A stretch of 64,000 nt of DNA from Artemia franciscana (Eukaryota; Arthropoda; Branchiopoda; Anostraca; Artemiidae): NCBI RefSeq assembly GCF_032884065.1, contig NC_088868.1, positions 308,001 through 372,000 on the forward strand, given 5' to 3'. Of this stretch, positions 1 through 10,249 are shown one piece after another. The position numbers and the translations under genes were made by a program. Below the pieces are notes generated by a model that saw only the letters and a program-made list of their open reading frames with translations, ran no database searches and was not told where the DNA came from. Every line of letters begins with the position of its first letter. The first letter of the stretch is position 1.

Positions 1-1680
1 TTTGGTATGGCAGCTAATTTAAGGTTTGTGGAAGACTGCTCTCAGTGTCCTCCAAACATAGGGCTTGCCTTGGCAGATCTGGCTAAGATTTTTGCATCAA
101 GTGTGCCACTTGAGGATATAAATGATCCAAGATTTGTGAACTGCCTTACCACATCAACAGCTTGGCCATTTTTCTCAACAGTTGAGATTGGTGCAGATGC
201 AATCTTTTCTATGGGCATGATCTTTGTTTTCTTGCTGTTGATTTGCAGCCCAGCTCTAGAGGCTGTGGAGGAGAGCATCTTGAGTGCAGACTTAAGCTAG
301 TCAAGATTGTCACTAAGGACAGCAACATTATCTATGAAGTCAACATGAGACAGTCCTCCTGGCATATCTGATGCTGAAAGGGTGGGCATGGTGCATCTCA
401 TTCAGGACATGGTTGATGATGCAGCTAAACAGCTATGGTTTACAGTGGTGTCATAAATATGCATCTTTGTTCTGAAGGTAATGCTGGACTTAGACCAGAC
501 AGAAAAACAGAGTTGGTCCATGATTAAGAAGGCTTTTGTGGTACAGGACTGAGTTTCAACTTTGATAGACCTGCTGTCCATAATGATGAAGCCAAGATAT
601 GTGAATAATTTCAAAACTTATGGTATGTCCTAATATGCTGAATGCAGGTGAGTTTGAGATTGCATCTGCTGGACAAATGATCATTATCTTAGTCTTTTGC
701 CAGCTGATTTTCAGGTCCACTTTAGATGTTTCTTCTGACAGTATGGTAAGGGCTTCTTGAGTTCAGCTGCAATGGTGCAAAACAAACCAATATCAATCAC
801 TAAGGACTCAGTTGTCAAACTGGAGATTGTTTGTGGTTCAGTCCATAACATAACCAATGATGGTATCAAAAAGTTTGAGTGTAGCAACACACCCTTACCT
901 CACACTGATTTCAAATACTGGGCTGTGATGACTGCTTGTCTGGATGAAACTCCTAGTACCACTATAAAGGGTCTTAAAGACAGCAATACTTGTAAGGGAA
1001 TCCTGTTTGTTCAAGTATCAGTTTGAGAGAATAACAGTCAACCAAATCAAAGGCTGCTTTGAAGTCAACACAGGCAATATATGTTGTATGTTGGAACTCA
1101 TGAGCTTTTCCTGCCACCTGACAGATGGTGAGAATCTGGTCAGTCATGGACTTGTTAGGCATGAAACCCACTTGCTAAAATTTGGCAGCACTCATGGAGG
1201 ATTAATTTGGTGCTTCTGCAAAGTAGAGTCATGGTAAACATTTTACTGGAGACTGATAGGAGGATGATTCCTCTGTAATTGGAGCAGTCCTTCTTTCTTT
1301 TAGTCTTTCTTCCCATTCTTGTAGTATTATCTTTGTTAGGGATCAGGCTCTATACAATTCTGGCATATGGTTTGCTCAGCAAACAACAGCAGGTGAGGAT
1401 CAACATCTACTCTCTTAATGTTCATTAGCTTTGCAAACTGTTCCTTCTATCTTTCTAGTTGTGCACTTTCATCTTCAAGCATTTCACCACATTCTTATCT
1501 TACTGCTCCTATTTTTGGAGAGTTTCCTTTACTCAGGTCTCTGACATGCTTAAACAGGGACCTAACATAACCTTTGCAAGCAGCTTCTTCTAGTCCATCA
1601 GCCTTTTTATCAACAAATTGTTGCTTATCATGGTGAATAAGTTTTTCCTGATCCCATTTAACCATCTGTATACACACCAT
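1..1680 (-). pseudogene. LINE reverse transcriptase remnant (copy A)
   Basis: Read on the minus strand, this is the reverse transcriptase region of a non-LTR retrotransposon, broken by stops and frameshifts. Near 1495-1680 lies a linker-like stretch (EEAACKGYVRSLFKHVRDLS). Near 974-1171 is RT motif A in the form CVDFKAAFD, with DQILTICQV upstream. Nearer the window start are two stretches of the palm/thumb type (LKISxQKTKIM, then GLQINSKKTKIM at 42-278 followed by FTNLGSFISSSGTLD). The element runs off the left edge. The conserved motifs are visible, but no continuous reading frame survives, so it is dead. Clade is uncertain; RTE/CFDP2-like or Jockey-group are possible. Confidence 0.8.
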
Positions 1681-1689
1681 ATTACAAGC

Positions 1690-2420
1690 CAGCTAGGCTT
1701 TCCTGCACTATTCAATAATCTGCAGTGTTTCCTGTAACAGCCATGGCTTATTGAAGTGCATCTTGTGCTCAGTAGTATCAGCAGCAACTTCTAGGTACTT
1801 ACCAACATTGAATTCAAGAAGCCAATTCTCAGCCCATTAACCAAACAATCAAATTTTATTTTGGAGAAGGGTGTGATCTTCCCATGACAAAGCTGGACTG
1901 AAAAGCTTTGAATTATCAGCATATAGTGTTAGCTTACTCTGATAGTAGAGGTAGCATCATTGATAATGATATTAAAATATTGTAGGACCCAAAACACTTC
2001 CCTGAGGAACTCTAAAGAATATGGTTACCAGAGCCATCAAATAGCTGAGCACATTGAGATCATAAGTGAAGAAAATCAAGAATCCAGAGCAGGGATTTCC
2101 TTTCAAGCTTGACTATGTGTAGCTTGATTGAAAGTTGCTTGTGAAAATTTTTGTCAAAAGTTTTAGAAGAGTCAAGCAGATTCATGTTACCAGGCATCCC
2201 AGTATCAAAGAAATTATTGTTGTGGTCAGACGATTTAAAAAGATTGGTATCAACAATTCTTTCAGAACAAAAGCCATGCTGTGAGGTGTGCAAGAGATTA
2301 ATTACTTGAAGATGCCAAATAACTGCAGAATTGACTATTCTCCAAGAACCTTAACAGTCACTGATGTCATTACCTTAAAATGCACTTGCTAGTAATATGG
2401 AAAAATCTAGTGTATACTAT
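1690..2420 (-). pseudogene. CR1/Jockey-type RT fragment
   Basis: On the minus strand, 2060-2293 reads as an RT palm beginning QHGFCSERIVDTNL and continuing to a motif A-like LLDSSKTFDK. Downstream on the same strand, about 2020-1780, shifted frames give a VPQGS-like motif and LYADNSKLFS, the catalytic YADD box with its second D changed to N. Several stops and a frameshift interrupt it. It lies entirely inside the block missing from duplicate copy B, and is a different LINE from the one at 1-1680. Confidence 0.7.
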
Positions 2421-2570
2421 TTAGTGATGATGAGGCTGCAGGACATCTGCTGCATCCCATTGAGTGAGCCAAGACTTTGTTACAAAGTCCTTGTTGAGAT
2501 TTGATTTGAAGCTATTGATTGTTGTAGATCCCACTGTTATCTCACTTAGGTTGTTCCACAGATGGTAATT
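2421..2570 (-). pseudogene. LINE ORF2 C-terminal tail fragment
   Basis: The minus strand reads WNNLSEITVGSTTINSFK followed by SNLNKDFVTKSWL without stops. That is the pattern of the conserved end of CR1/Jockey-like ORF2 proteins (WN.L...V....S...FK..L...). On this strand it lies 5' of the RT fragment at 1690-2420, so it is probably the tail of a separate copy. Only about 45 codons are visible. Confidence 0.5.
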
Positions 2571-3006
2571 ATTTCACAGGTCATATAATTAGATTACCAA
2601 TAAAGTGAACATACCACTTGATGCCTTTTTTTATGCTATTTACAAATATACTAATCACTTCTATCACAAAATCAAATTTAAGGACTTTTTTACCCAACCT
2701 AACCTAACTATAAATAATTTTGGCACTGAGAAAACATGGTAATATTGTATTGAAAATGACTGAGAAGACAGTGCTGAGAAAACACAGCATTATTTTGTTG
2801 AAAATGACCAATAACTCATACTTTAATTGAGAATTTGTCATTTTTAAGAGCTCAAAAAGTGTTTAAACTTGAATTTATAGAAGCAATTATTATATTCAAA
2901 AAGAACAAAAAAAGGCATCAAGTGATATGTCCACTTTATTGGTAAGTCAATAATATGAACTGTGAAATATTTACCCCACAGACTTATGATTTGATTGTAG
3001 AAGAAA
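2571..3006. other. AT-rich stretch, no gene seen
   Basis: No convincing coding sequence on either strand. It contains a short AACCTAACCTAA run near 2695 and two imperfect direct copies of a phrase around 2725-2800 (ACTGAGAAAACA...). It is part of the block absent from copy B. Confidence 0.6.
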
Positions 3007-3575
3007 TGGTACAATTCTAGTTAATTGACTTCTTGCTATCTTGGAAAGGGTTTAGGTTAGGAAAATGAAACTTTTAGGGATGGGTCTACAGGCTAAAGTA
3101 TGTCCTGGGAAGGTATTTTAAAGTACCCACCTATTGAAATTTTGACAAAACAATATTTTACCTTAATATTCATTTACTAGTTACTTTTTCTCTGCCTTTA
3201 GTTCTGAAAATGCTATTCCTGTTATTTGAGCAGAATTTTGAGCCATACTAATGGTTTTTTCTTTTTTTAATTTAGGAAATGTATTTGCATATCTTTAAAA
3301 CCTTACAAAATGGATTTGAGCAAAGTTATGAAGCAGAAAACAATTTTGTTGTACTTCAATTAAGCAGAAGATCTATAGTGCAAGGTTTCATTTTTATAAC
3401 ACACATATTTTTAAAGGTCATCAAAGGTCAGGGCCTTCTAGAGGGAGAAGGAGTGGAGGTAGTTGCTTCAAAATTCATTCCCAGGACATACTTTAGTCTG
3501 TAGATTCATCTCTGAAAGTTTCATTCTCTAAACCTAAACACTTTCTGAGATAGCAAGAAGTCAACTAACTAGAAT
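3007..3575. mobile_element. Inverted-repeat (MITE-like) element, first copy
   Basis: The left end begins TGGTACAATTCTAGTT and the right end is its degraded reverse complement near 3560-3575. Subterminal sequence (GACTTCTTGCTATCT, then GGTTAGG) is mirrored at both ends. A CCTCTAGAAGG-like box sits near 3437. It is related to the better-preserved element at 3803-4441. In duplicate copy B only its right half survives, from 16567. Confidence 0.65.
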
Positions 3576-3802
3576 TTTATTGAAGAAATTTATAGGTCAG
3601 AAATTAATGCTAACAGATCAATAGTTTTCAGCAAGTCCCTTTCTAATTTTTGTAAATAATGGAATGATATTAGCAGTTTTCCAATCCAGTGATAGTCTGG
3701 AAAGATTCATTGATAAATTGAATACCAAAACTTACAAGCTAATTACTAATATCTAATTAACTTTTAACTTTACCTTGCAGTGTAAAAACAATAAAAAAGA
3801 TA
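3576..3802. other. Spacer between two inverted-repeat elements
   Basis: The minus strand resembles RT-type sequence (a possible LSLDWKTANIIPLF-like reading around 3640-3700), so this may be a small LINE scrap; otherwise nothing is recognisable. The same spacer is kept in copy B around 16850-17059. Confidence 0.35.
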
Positions 3803-4441
3803 TGGTAAAATTCTAGTTCAGTGACTTCTTGCTATCTCAGAAAGCAGTTAGGTTAGGAGAATGAAACTTTCAGGAATGGGTCTAAAGGCTAAAGTATGTC
3901 CCAGAAAGGTATTTTGAAGTATCTACCACTACTCCCTCTCCCTCTAGAAGGTCCTGACCTTTGATGACATTTAAAATATATGTGTTATAAAAGCCAAACC
4001 TTGCAAAATAGATCTTCTGCTTGAATGAAGTACAACAAAATTGTTTTCAGCTTCACAACTTTGCTCAATCCCAATTTATAAGGTTTTAAAGATATACAAA
4101 TAGATTTCCTAAATTTTGAAAAAAAAACATTAATATGGCTCAGAATTCTACTCAAATAACAAGAATTGCATTTTCATAACTAAAGGCAGAGAAAAAGCAA
4201 CTGGTAACTGAAAATTAAGGTAAACTGTTGTTTTGTCAAAATTTTTATAGGCTAGGTATAGACCTGTCATGTAGGCGAATTTCAGGGCCCTCTAGAGGGA
4301 GAAGGAGTGGAGGTAGGTACTTTAAAATGCGTTCCTGGGATATAGGCTACTTTAGCCTGTAGACCCATGCCCAAAAGTTACATTTTTCTAACCTAACCCC
4401 TTTCTGAGATAGCAAGAAGTCACTAAACTAGAATTTTACCA
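3803..4441. mobile_element. 639-bp TIR element with 6-bp target duplication
   Basis: It starts TGGTAAAATTCTAGTT and ends with the exact reverse complement, AACTAGAATTTTACCA. The inverted similarity continues inward for roughly 150 bp, through the tract GACTTCTTGCTATCTCAG. The direct repeat AAGATA flanks it at 3797-3802 and 4442-4447. No transposase is visible, so it is a non-autonomous DNA element. The copy in duplicate B (17060-17698) has the same length. I cannot assign a superfamily. Confidence 0.8.
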
Positions 4442-5302
4442 AAGATATTCATTAACCTCTTGGGGCTCGAAATAGAATTTGCCTTAGAAGCAATTATTAT
4501 ATTTGAAAAAAGCATAAAAAGGTATTACCCCCATAGACTAATTATGATAACAGCCTATAATTTTAAATAAATTCAAAAATTGGACAACATTAAAGGATAA
4601 CATGATAAATTTCATTAATAGAAACATGCTGTATATTGTTAAGTAGGAATTTCATTGCATTTAGGCCTAGTGTTTCTTTTTTTATATAGCCTAGTCCTGG
4701 AAGCTGTATTGTGAGGTCTATTATTGGTAGCCTACAGGTTATAAATATCAAGCCTTGTTATTCATAGCACTTAGAATGTATTTATAAATTACGTTTTAAC
4801 TTTCCCCATTTTCTTATTTCAGTTAAAGATCCTTTGAAGACAATTTGACCGCGTGAACAATTCAAATTCGAATATTTTGCGAAATGATAGTGAAAACAAA
4901 ACAAATACTAGATGACGTTAGAAACCCTCACTGGCAGAAAATTACAGATAAAACCTCTAGGACATGGATGTCAAACTAACTAATTTTCGGGCTAATTAGC
5001 AAATATGGTACTTGCTCATCTACCTTCATGTTTTCCCAAAAGAAATTTCATGAATGTCGTCTTTTAAAAACAATCTTATTCAGAACATTTGATTTTTACA
5101 ATAGAAATTCATGAGAATCAAAATAATTTAAGAAACAATACGTTTCAATCATCACTATTAAATTAATTACATAAATTTTATTCTTTAATAGAATCAGAAG
5201 CTTGTGTATCAATGCGTCGAATCCTTTCGTATACTCAGAATCAGAAAAGTAAGTTTCAGGCCAGGCCAAGAGCTAAATGCTAACAATTCACGAAAGTTGC
5301 AA
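4442..5302. other. Noncoding AT-rich stretch
   Basis: No coding sequence seen. Bases near 4800-5000 and 5090-5290 are unique-looking and well conserved against 18060-18560 in copy B, but neither strand gives a usable reading frame. It may be the outer part of the neighbouring hAT element. Confidence 0.5.
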
Positions 5303-5653
5303 TTGCATGCAGGGCTGGATTTAAGTTTTGACACTTCAAGGGTTAATTGTTTTTATGAGGTTTCCAGAAAAATCCCCTAGAATTTGGCGATTGTGGAAGC
5401 ACTGAGCCAAACAAAACTGATGAGCCAAAAATAACGAAAGCAATGGCCAAGGAATTCCTGGGCTGTTCTAAATCACTTTTTTCGTGAATAGGCAGTGCGG
5501 CGAAAATTTAAGCCGGCCATATAACTATAAATCACGTCAGTCCAGTGTTTGTTAAGAAAGAATCAATCAGTGATAGTTTATTGCATCCCTTGGCATTTAA
5601 GCCCATAGGCAAAGGCATAGTGGTCCTGTTGGTAAATCTTGGCCTGCATGCAA
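5303..5653. mobile_element. Possible hAT-type MITE
   Basis: The left boundary reads TTGCATGCAGGGCTGGATTT and the right boundary, read in reverse complement, TTGCATGCAGGCCAAGATTT. That gives imperfect inverted ends of about 20 bp built on CAGG, common in hAT-derived MITEs. The copy at about 18563-18876 keeps both ends. No clean 8-bp target duplication could be found, so this is tentative. Confidence 0.4.
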
Positions 5654-5668
5654 GCAGCGGCGTCATTG

Positions 5669-5801
5669 CATTTTGAGCTAAAAAGGTAAAGGTAAAGAAT
5701 ACGGCATTAGACTTTACAGTCCGTACCGGCGGTGCTGATCTCCGTTTCTTGGCCCTTCAGCCAGGAAGTGCAATGGGGGGTTGGGATAACATTTTGAGCT
5801 A
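5669..5801 (-). mobile_element. 109-bp SINE-like insertion with 12-bp target duplication
   Basis: CATTTTGAGCTA occurs at 5669-5680 and 5790-5801 on either side of a 109-bp insert (5681-5789). The empty site is seen once, uninterrupted, in copy B near 18891-18902. The insert begins with GGTAAAGGTAAAG, which on the minus strand forms a 3' tail of CTTTACC units. This suggests a SINE-like retroposon inserted on the minus strand. Its body contains GTCCGTACCGGCGGTGCTGA. No clear tRNA box B was recognised. Confidence 0.8.
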
Positions 5802-5982
5802 TCGGGGGGCTAGACAACTTTTGTGAGCCCCTAAATTGGCTGGCTCACAGTTTTTGAAGAGCAATAATTCTTCGAAGTGGTTTGCACAGGCCTCTTCAAA
5901 AATTGACTAATAATAGTAAGAAGTATTTAAAAAGTGTTTCATGAATTTAAAGAAAACTTAAATTGGAAAGTAATTTCCTGTT

Positions 5983-7270
5983 CTATTGCAACACTGGTAA
6001 CTGACAAGGTCTAATTTTTCCAAAAGTATCAACCATGGCGTTGAAATGAAACCATTTCCCAAGAGCCTTTCTACTAATTATTAGCATCAGATTACAGGAC
6101 CTTTCACCGTCAACAGTTGATCTTAAATAGGTTTTTAATCAGGCTTAGTGCAGAGAAGAATCTCTCATTACTAGCCATTGTGATAGACAGAGTATTGAAG
6201 ATTTTAAAAATTTTCAAAACTTCGGACTACTCTATTGACATTGCCTTCAGAAAACCGCGAAGTTCAAAGAAATCTTTTAACTTATTGGCTCATGAGTATA
6301 TATATCTTCTCACAAGATCCATTTGCGAAGTCAAGAGAGTTGTGTCAATTTAAGGTTCTTTGTAATGTGCTGCTACACTAGCTAGTCAGCTAGTAATGAT
6401 AAAGTGTGGCGAATCGAAATTAAACACAGAGACTGACTTTAACGGTGGAAAAGCATTCATGAACCGGCTTTCAAAATTTGAGCACAATCTGTCTGTCACA
6501 AGAAACCGATCCCTTCTGAGAGCATTTTTAATTGATTCTTTCACTTAAGTAAGATTCTTTTTTCCCAAAGTCGACATGGTTACAAAATCACATAAGTAGG
6601 AAGCTACTTGCTGTGCACGCTTTGGTCTTTTACATGAAGAATCAGAATTCTGAAAATTTTGCAAAAGGTCGTCCGTGAAATTCATAAGAAAATTGTTTTG
6701 CTTTATATTTCATCAAAACCATCGTCTGTTTGCAAATCTATAATTTTATCTCGTGTACCTAAAATAAGACCAGTAAATCTAAAGAAAACTATGTCTTTCT
6801 CCTGCAGCTGCTCAGACATAGTTTGCTGCACTGGATGGAGTATAAATATAAATTTAAACGTTTAGAGTCTGGTTGTGAGTCCGTGTGTCTGAGCTGCCCA
6901 TTCTCCATCACTACATATTCGAGTAATTGATAAAACGGCCAAAATACAGTTGTATCTATTCTGTGCCTTGTTCACCGATCTATTCCATTATGCCAATCTT
7001 GTAGTAGATTATTTCTCCAGCTAAAGAGCAGTTATGCCAGTGGCCTTATGAACATTAAAAAACAGTTTGTAGCGTGTATTGTTATTCGCGATGAAACAGT
7101 ACAGCTTTTAGAGATTGGAGAAGAAAGATGCCATTCATCTCAAGTTCTGAATGGAATTACTCAACACAAGATTTAGTCTATGAGCATGGAAGTTAATGTA
7201 AATTGCATGCGATGCAACTGCTATAATGCGGGCTTGCCCAGCTGAAAAGTTGCTACTCATGACACAGGCT
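5983..7270 (-). pseudogene. hAT transposase relic (ZMYM1-like), copy A
   Basis: Minus-strand readings in shifting frames follow the order of a hAT transposase. Near 7260-7160 is SNFSAGQARIIA then NFHAHRLNLVL. Next come a WSATRL-like box (about 7020) and an RFLVTDRLCSNFESRFMNAF-like stretch (about 6530-6470). Last is the C-terminal dimerisation domain with ASNERFFSAL and RSTVGGERF-like residues (about 6190-6090). Stops and frameshifts are frequent, so it is inactive. A hAT-like terminus (CAGCGGCGTCA) lies at about 5655 beyond the 3' end. The order of motifs makes the family call fairly safe; the subfamily is inferred. Confidence 0.78.
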
Positions 7271-7289
7271 TGGTATTTTAAAAAAAAAT

Positions 7290-7880
7290 TGAAAAACAAC
7301 AAATTTTCACCTCTTTCTGGATGTTGAACATAAGACCCCCTCCCCCCATCGTAGATTTCTTAAATTGACACAGATTGATAAGTATGAGTTCACCTTTCAA
7401 TACTCAGGTTGTTCTTGTATAGCTCTTATTTTTATGCTTTCCGTTTTACTCCCCTTTTTTTGTAAGTTGGTTTAAGTTCAGCCCTCTCCCCTCTGATGTG
7501 AATCAAGGATAGACTACACCTTCAGAGTTTTATGATCAATAGATACAATCTTCAAAGGCACAAGAATGCTAGGATGAGTTAACAGATTCTGGCGAAGTTT
7601 AAAGCGATTTCTCAACCCCAATATGAAGTGGTCTAGAGAAGGATATATACAGAAAGCGAGCGTACATAAATGAGCATAGATAAAGTGCTCACTAATAGTG
7701 ACCATTCATAAAGAATCGATATAGTTCCTTAAAAATGGAAATTCTCTATATTTCCTTAGTATCATGGCTGTATGGACAGCTGGAATTAAATAAAGAACAA
7801 GCCAAGGCATAAATTAAGTATAAAGTTAAGATAATTCAAGTTTAGCTGCCTTATTCCCTAAGTATACAAAGATACAAATG
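7290..7880. other. No gene seen
   Basis: Unique-looking AT-rich DNA with pyrimidine tracts near 7335 and 7455. The 63-codon minus-strand frame at 7514-7705 is kept identically in copy B (20602-20793), but that follows from the recent duplication and is not evidence of coding. Confidence 0.5.
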
Positions 7881-7889
7881 AGAAAAATC

Positions 7890-8740
7890 CACGAAATAGC
7901 CTAACTAAACTTGTCAAAACAAAATTTAAAACAAAGCCCCTTCGAAATGGACAAAAAGCAGTCTGAAAAAGCTGGCGCAAACAAGTTTAAGAAAACAAGA
8001 GCGTAACTAAGAATATCAAAGCATAACTTTTGTAAAGGCACCGTAGAAAAACAAAAACAAAGAAACCATCGAAAAAAATAGCAAGTCAAATCAAACATTG
8101 AAACAGTACAACGATAAACTTTGATGCAAAACTTTAAAACAAGGTACCTTCTTAATAGACGAAAAAACCCCTGACCTGACAAAAATAGAAAAGTAAAATA
8201 AAACCACTATATAGCATAAATTAATAGAACAAACTAAATTTTTCAAAAAAACACCTTTTGAAAAAGACAAACAAACCATTGACAAAGTTAGTGCAGACAA
8301 GACAAACATTGAGGCAGCATAACTAAGAACAACAAAATACAAAATACAACAAAACAAACAAGTCACCTACGAAATTGACAAGGAAACCACTGAGAAAATA
8401 GTAGGAGGCAATTCAAACCACAATATTGCATAAACAAACATAAAGGTAACATAAACAAACAAACGAACATACGTAACAAACATAAACAGACAAAACAGAC
8501 AAATAAAGGTGCCGTTAAAGAAGACAAGGAAACTATAAGAAAAGCTAGCACAGACAAGTCAAATCAAACATTGAAACAGTAAAACTAAAAACTTCAATGC
8601 ATAACTTTCAAACAAGGCACCTTCTTAATAAACCAAAAAAGCACTGACCTGACAAAAATAGCAAAGAAAGATAAAACCCCTATATAGCATATATTAATAT
8701 ATAAAATTTTTATATATATCGACTATAACTCTCAAAAAAA
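7890..8740. repeat. Degenerate ~100-bp tandem repeat, copy A
   Basis: Successive units share the order ...AAAGACAAAGAAACCATTGA..., then AATAGCA, a CAAATCAAACATTGAAACAG phrase, AACTTT, and AAGGCACCTT before the next unit. Unit length is roughly 100-120 bp, with strong divergence between units. It runs into the N gap. Related arrays are at 21030-22480 and, inverted, at 31080-31985. Confidence 0.7.
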
Positions 8741-8840
8741 NNNNNNNNNNNNNNNNNNNNNNNNNNNNNNNNNNNNNNNNNNNNNNNNNNNNNNNNNNNN
8801 NNNNNNNNNNNNNNNNNNNNNNNNNNNNNNNNNNNNNNNN
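8741..8840. other. Assembly gap (100 N)
   Basis: Exactly 100 N, so a placeholder of unknown true length. It follows a run of A at the same place where copy B has a long A-rich run (21866-21890). Continuity across it cannot be assumed. Confidence 0.99.
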
Positions 8841-9934
8841 CAAAAATTTTGACTTAGGATTTAGCTTATCAATTAGTCCAGAGCACCTTCCAGAAAGTGG
8901 TGACATCTTTCTTTACATATCTTGAGAAGTATTTGGAGCAACATACCATTTGATAGAAAAAAGAATGTGCTATCAAAAATTAATTCAAAACTAATCAATA
9001 GTAATTCGCAATAAGTCAAATGACAATTAAATATTAAAAAAAGATTTGTCACATAATTTATCATTATACTAACATAAAATAAATTATTCTAATTTTCAGG
9101 GACTATAAAAATACCCTTGGTTTGACTAATTTTTTGCATTTCAACTTTCTTTATATTTTATTTTCTAACTCCAGAAAAGGAGCACCAATTGGTAGGGAGG
9201 GGACAGGGTGCTATTAAATACCAACCAAAATTTCGAAAAAAACTTCTTTTGGTATTTTCACAGAGAAATTGAAACCGAAAACGAAGTTGCCCTCTGCCCT
9301 AAACACTGACATATTAATTTCCATTTCTTCATTAGGGTAAGGTCCTAGCCCTCACTCCGTATTTTCGTGATTTGGCACCCATGCTCTAGAAAGATGTTCC
9401 ATAGAAAGATGTAATACCTGAAGAAGCTAACAATTCGGAAAAGTAGAAAAGAAAATTGAGGAAGCCAAATTTTCATTATACCTCAATATTTGTCTCACTT
9501 CTTCGCTTTTCTATGGTAGGTGTCTTCCTCTTCTCTGTTCTAATTGGCGTGGATTTGAACTTCATTTGAGGGAGGCCTTTACCTTTACTAGACGCAATTG
9601 GAGTACTAGTTGCCATAAAATTTGTAAGATTCTTTCTAAATAAAAATAGAAAAATCAAAGATCAAGAACGAGACAGAATGAAATATCAGAATCATTAATT
9701 TTTTACGGATTCATTACACAATTAATTTTAATTAATCAATTAAATCACACAATTAACTAATTAATTATACAGATTAATTAATTTTTTTCTGTACAAATAA
9801 TTTTTTTGACTTCAGAGTATGTCTTTCAATGTTATGAGGATTAAGCTTCTGTTGATTTTTCAGCAAACCTTGAATTCTGTAATGAATTACAAATTCTCTT
9901 TGTATCTCAATGGAGAGCACAATGACCCTACTAA
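8841..9934. other. No gene recognised
   Basis: AT-rich DNA, including near-pure ATTAATTA stretches at 9700-9790. The 60-codon minus-strand frame at 9476-9658 is K/R/T-rich and not recognisable. Nothing here matches the segment that follows the equivalent point in copy B. Confidence 0.5.
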
Positions 9935-10140
9935 CACTGGCGGATCAAGGGGGGATCGGGGGGACCGTGGCTCCTCCCAAACAAGATTTTTTATGGTGCC
10001 CTCTTATCTTTTTTTTTTAGAATAAATTTGTAAATTTGGTTAATTATTGGCACCTTTGTCACATCCCCCCCCCGAAAAAAATTGCTCATTGACGCCTTTG
10101 TCCCATTGGGCATCCCCCAAGATCCATCCCTGGCTACTAA
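9928..10140. mobile_element. 199-bp hAT-like MITE with 7-bp target duplication
   Basis: CTACTAA occurs at 9928-9934 and 10134-10140. Between them the element starts CACTGGCGGATCAAGG and ends GATCCATCCCTGG. Its ends are imperfect inverted repeats of the CAGGG/CACTGG type common in hAT MITEs. The interior contains G and C homopolymers (about 9950, 10065) and no reading frame. Confidence 0.65.
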
Positions 10141-10249
10141 GAGCTATTGAATAATTCAATAGCATTAAATATGTGCTGTACAACTATTTATGACTTGCAT
10201 TAGTTAGTTAATTATTAGATAATCATGCTAGGTTTTGGTAGAGGACAAC
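10141..10249. other. Short AT-rich flank
   Basis: No feature seen between the MITE and the presumed LINE leader. Confidence 0.5.

Larger units (their letters stand above)
1..8740. repeat. Segmental duplication, copy A
   Basis: Bases 1-1562 match 14971-16552 and bases 3309 to about 8735 match 16567 to about 21865 in the same orientation, with only scattered substitutions and a few indels. Copy A starts at or before the window edge and ends at an N gap. It holds about 1.75 kb (1563-3308) missing from copy B, a 109-bp insertion at 5681-5789, and about 40 bp near 5540-5575 missing from B. It lacks about 54 bp present in B near 20930-20985. Genomic duplication and wrongly joined haplotypes are both possible, since the copies are separated by an assembly gap. 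Confidence 0.93.

Noticed and set aside
8091..8557. Membrane-protein-like F/L/C-rich minus-strand frames over the ~100-bp repeat arrays
   Set aside because: The hydrophobic look comes from T-rich strand composition of a noncoding tandem repeat; frames differ between units and between the duplicates.
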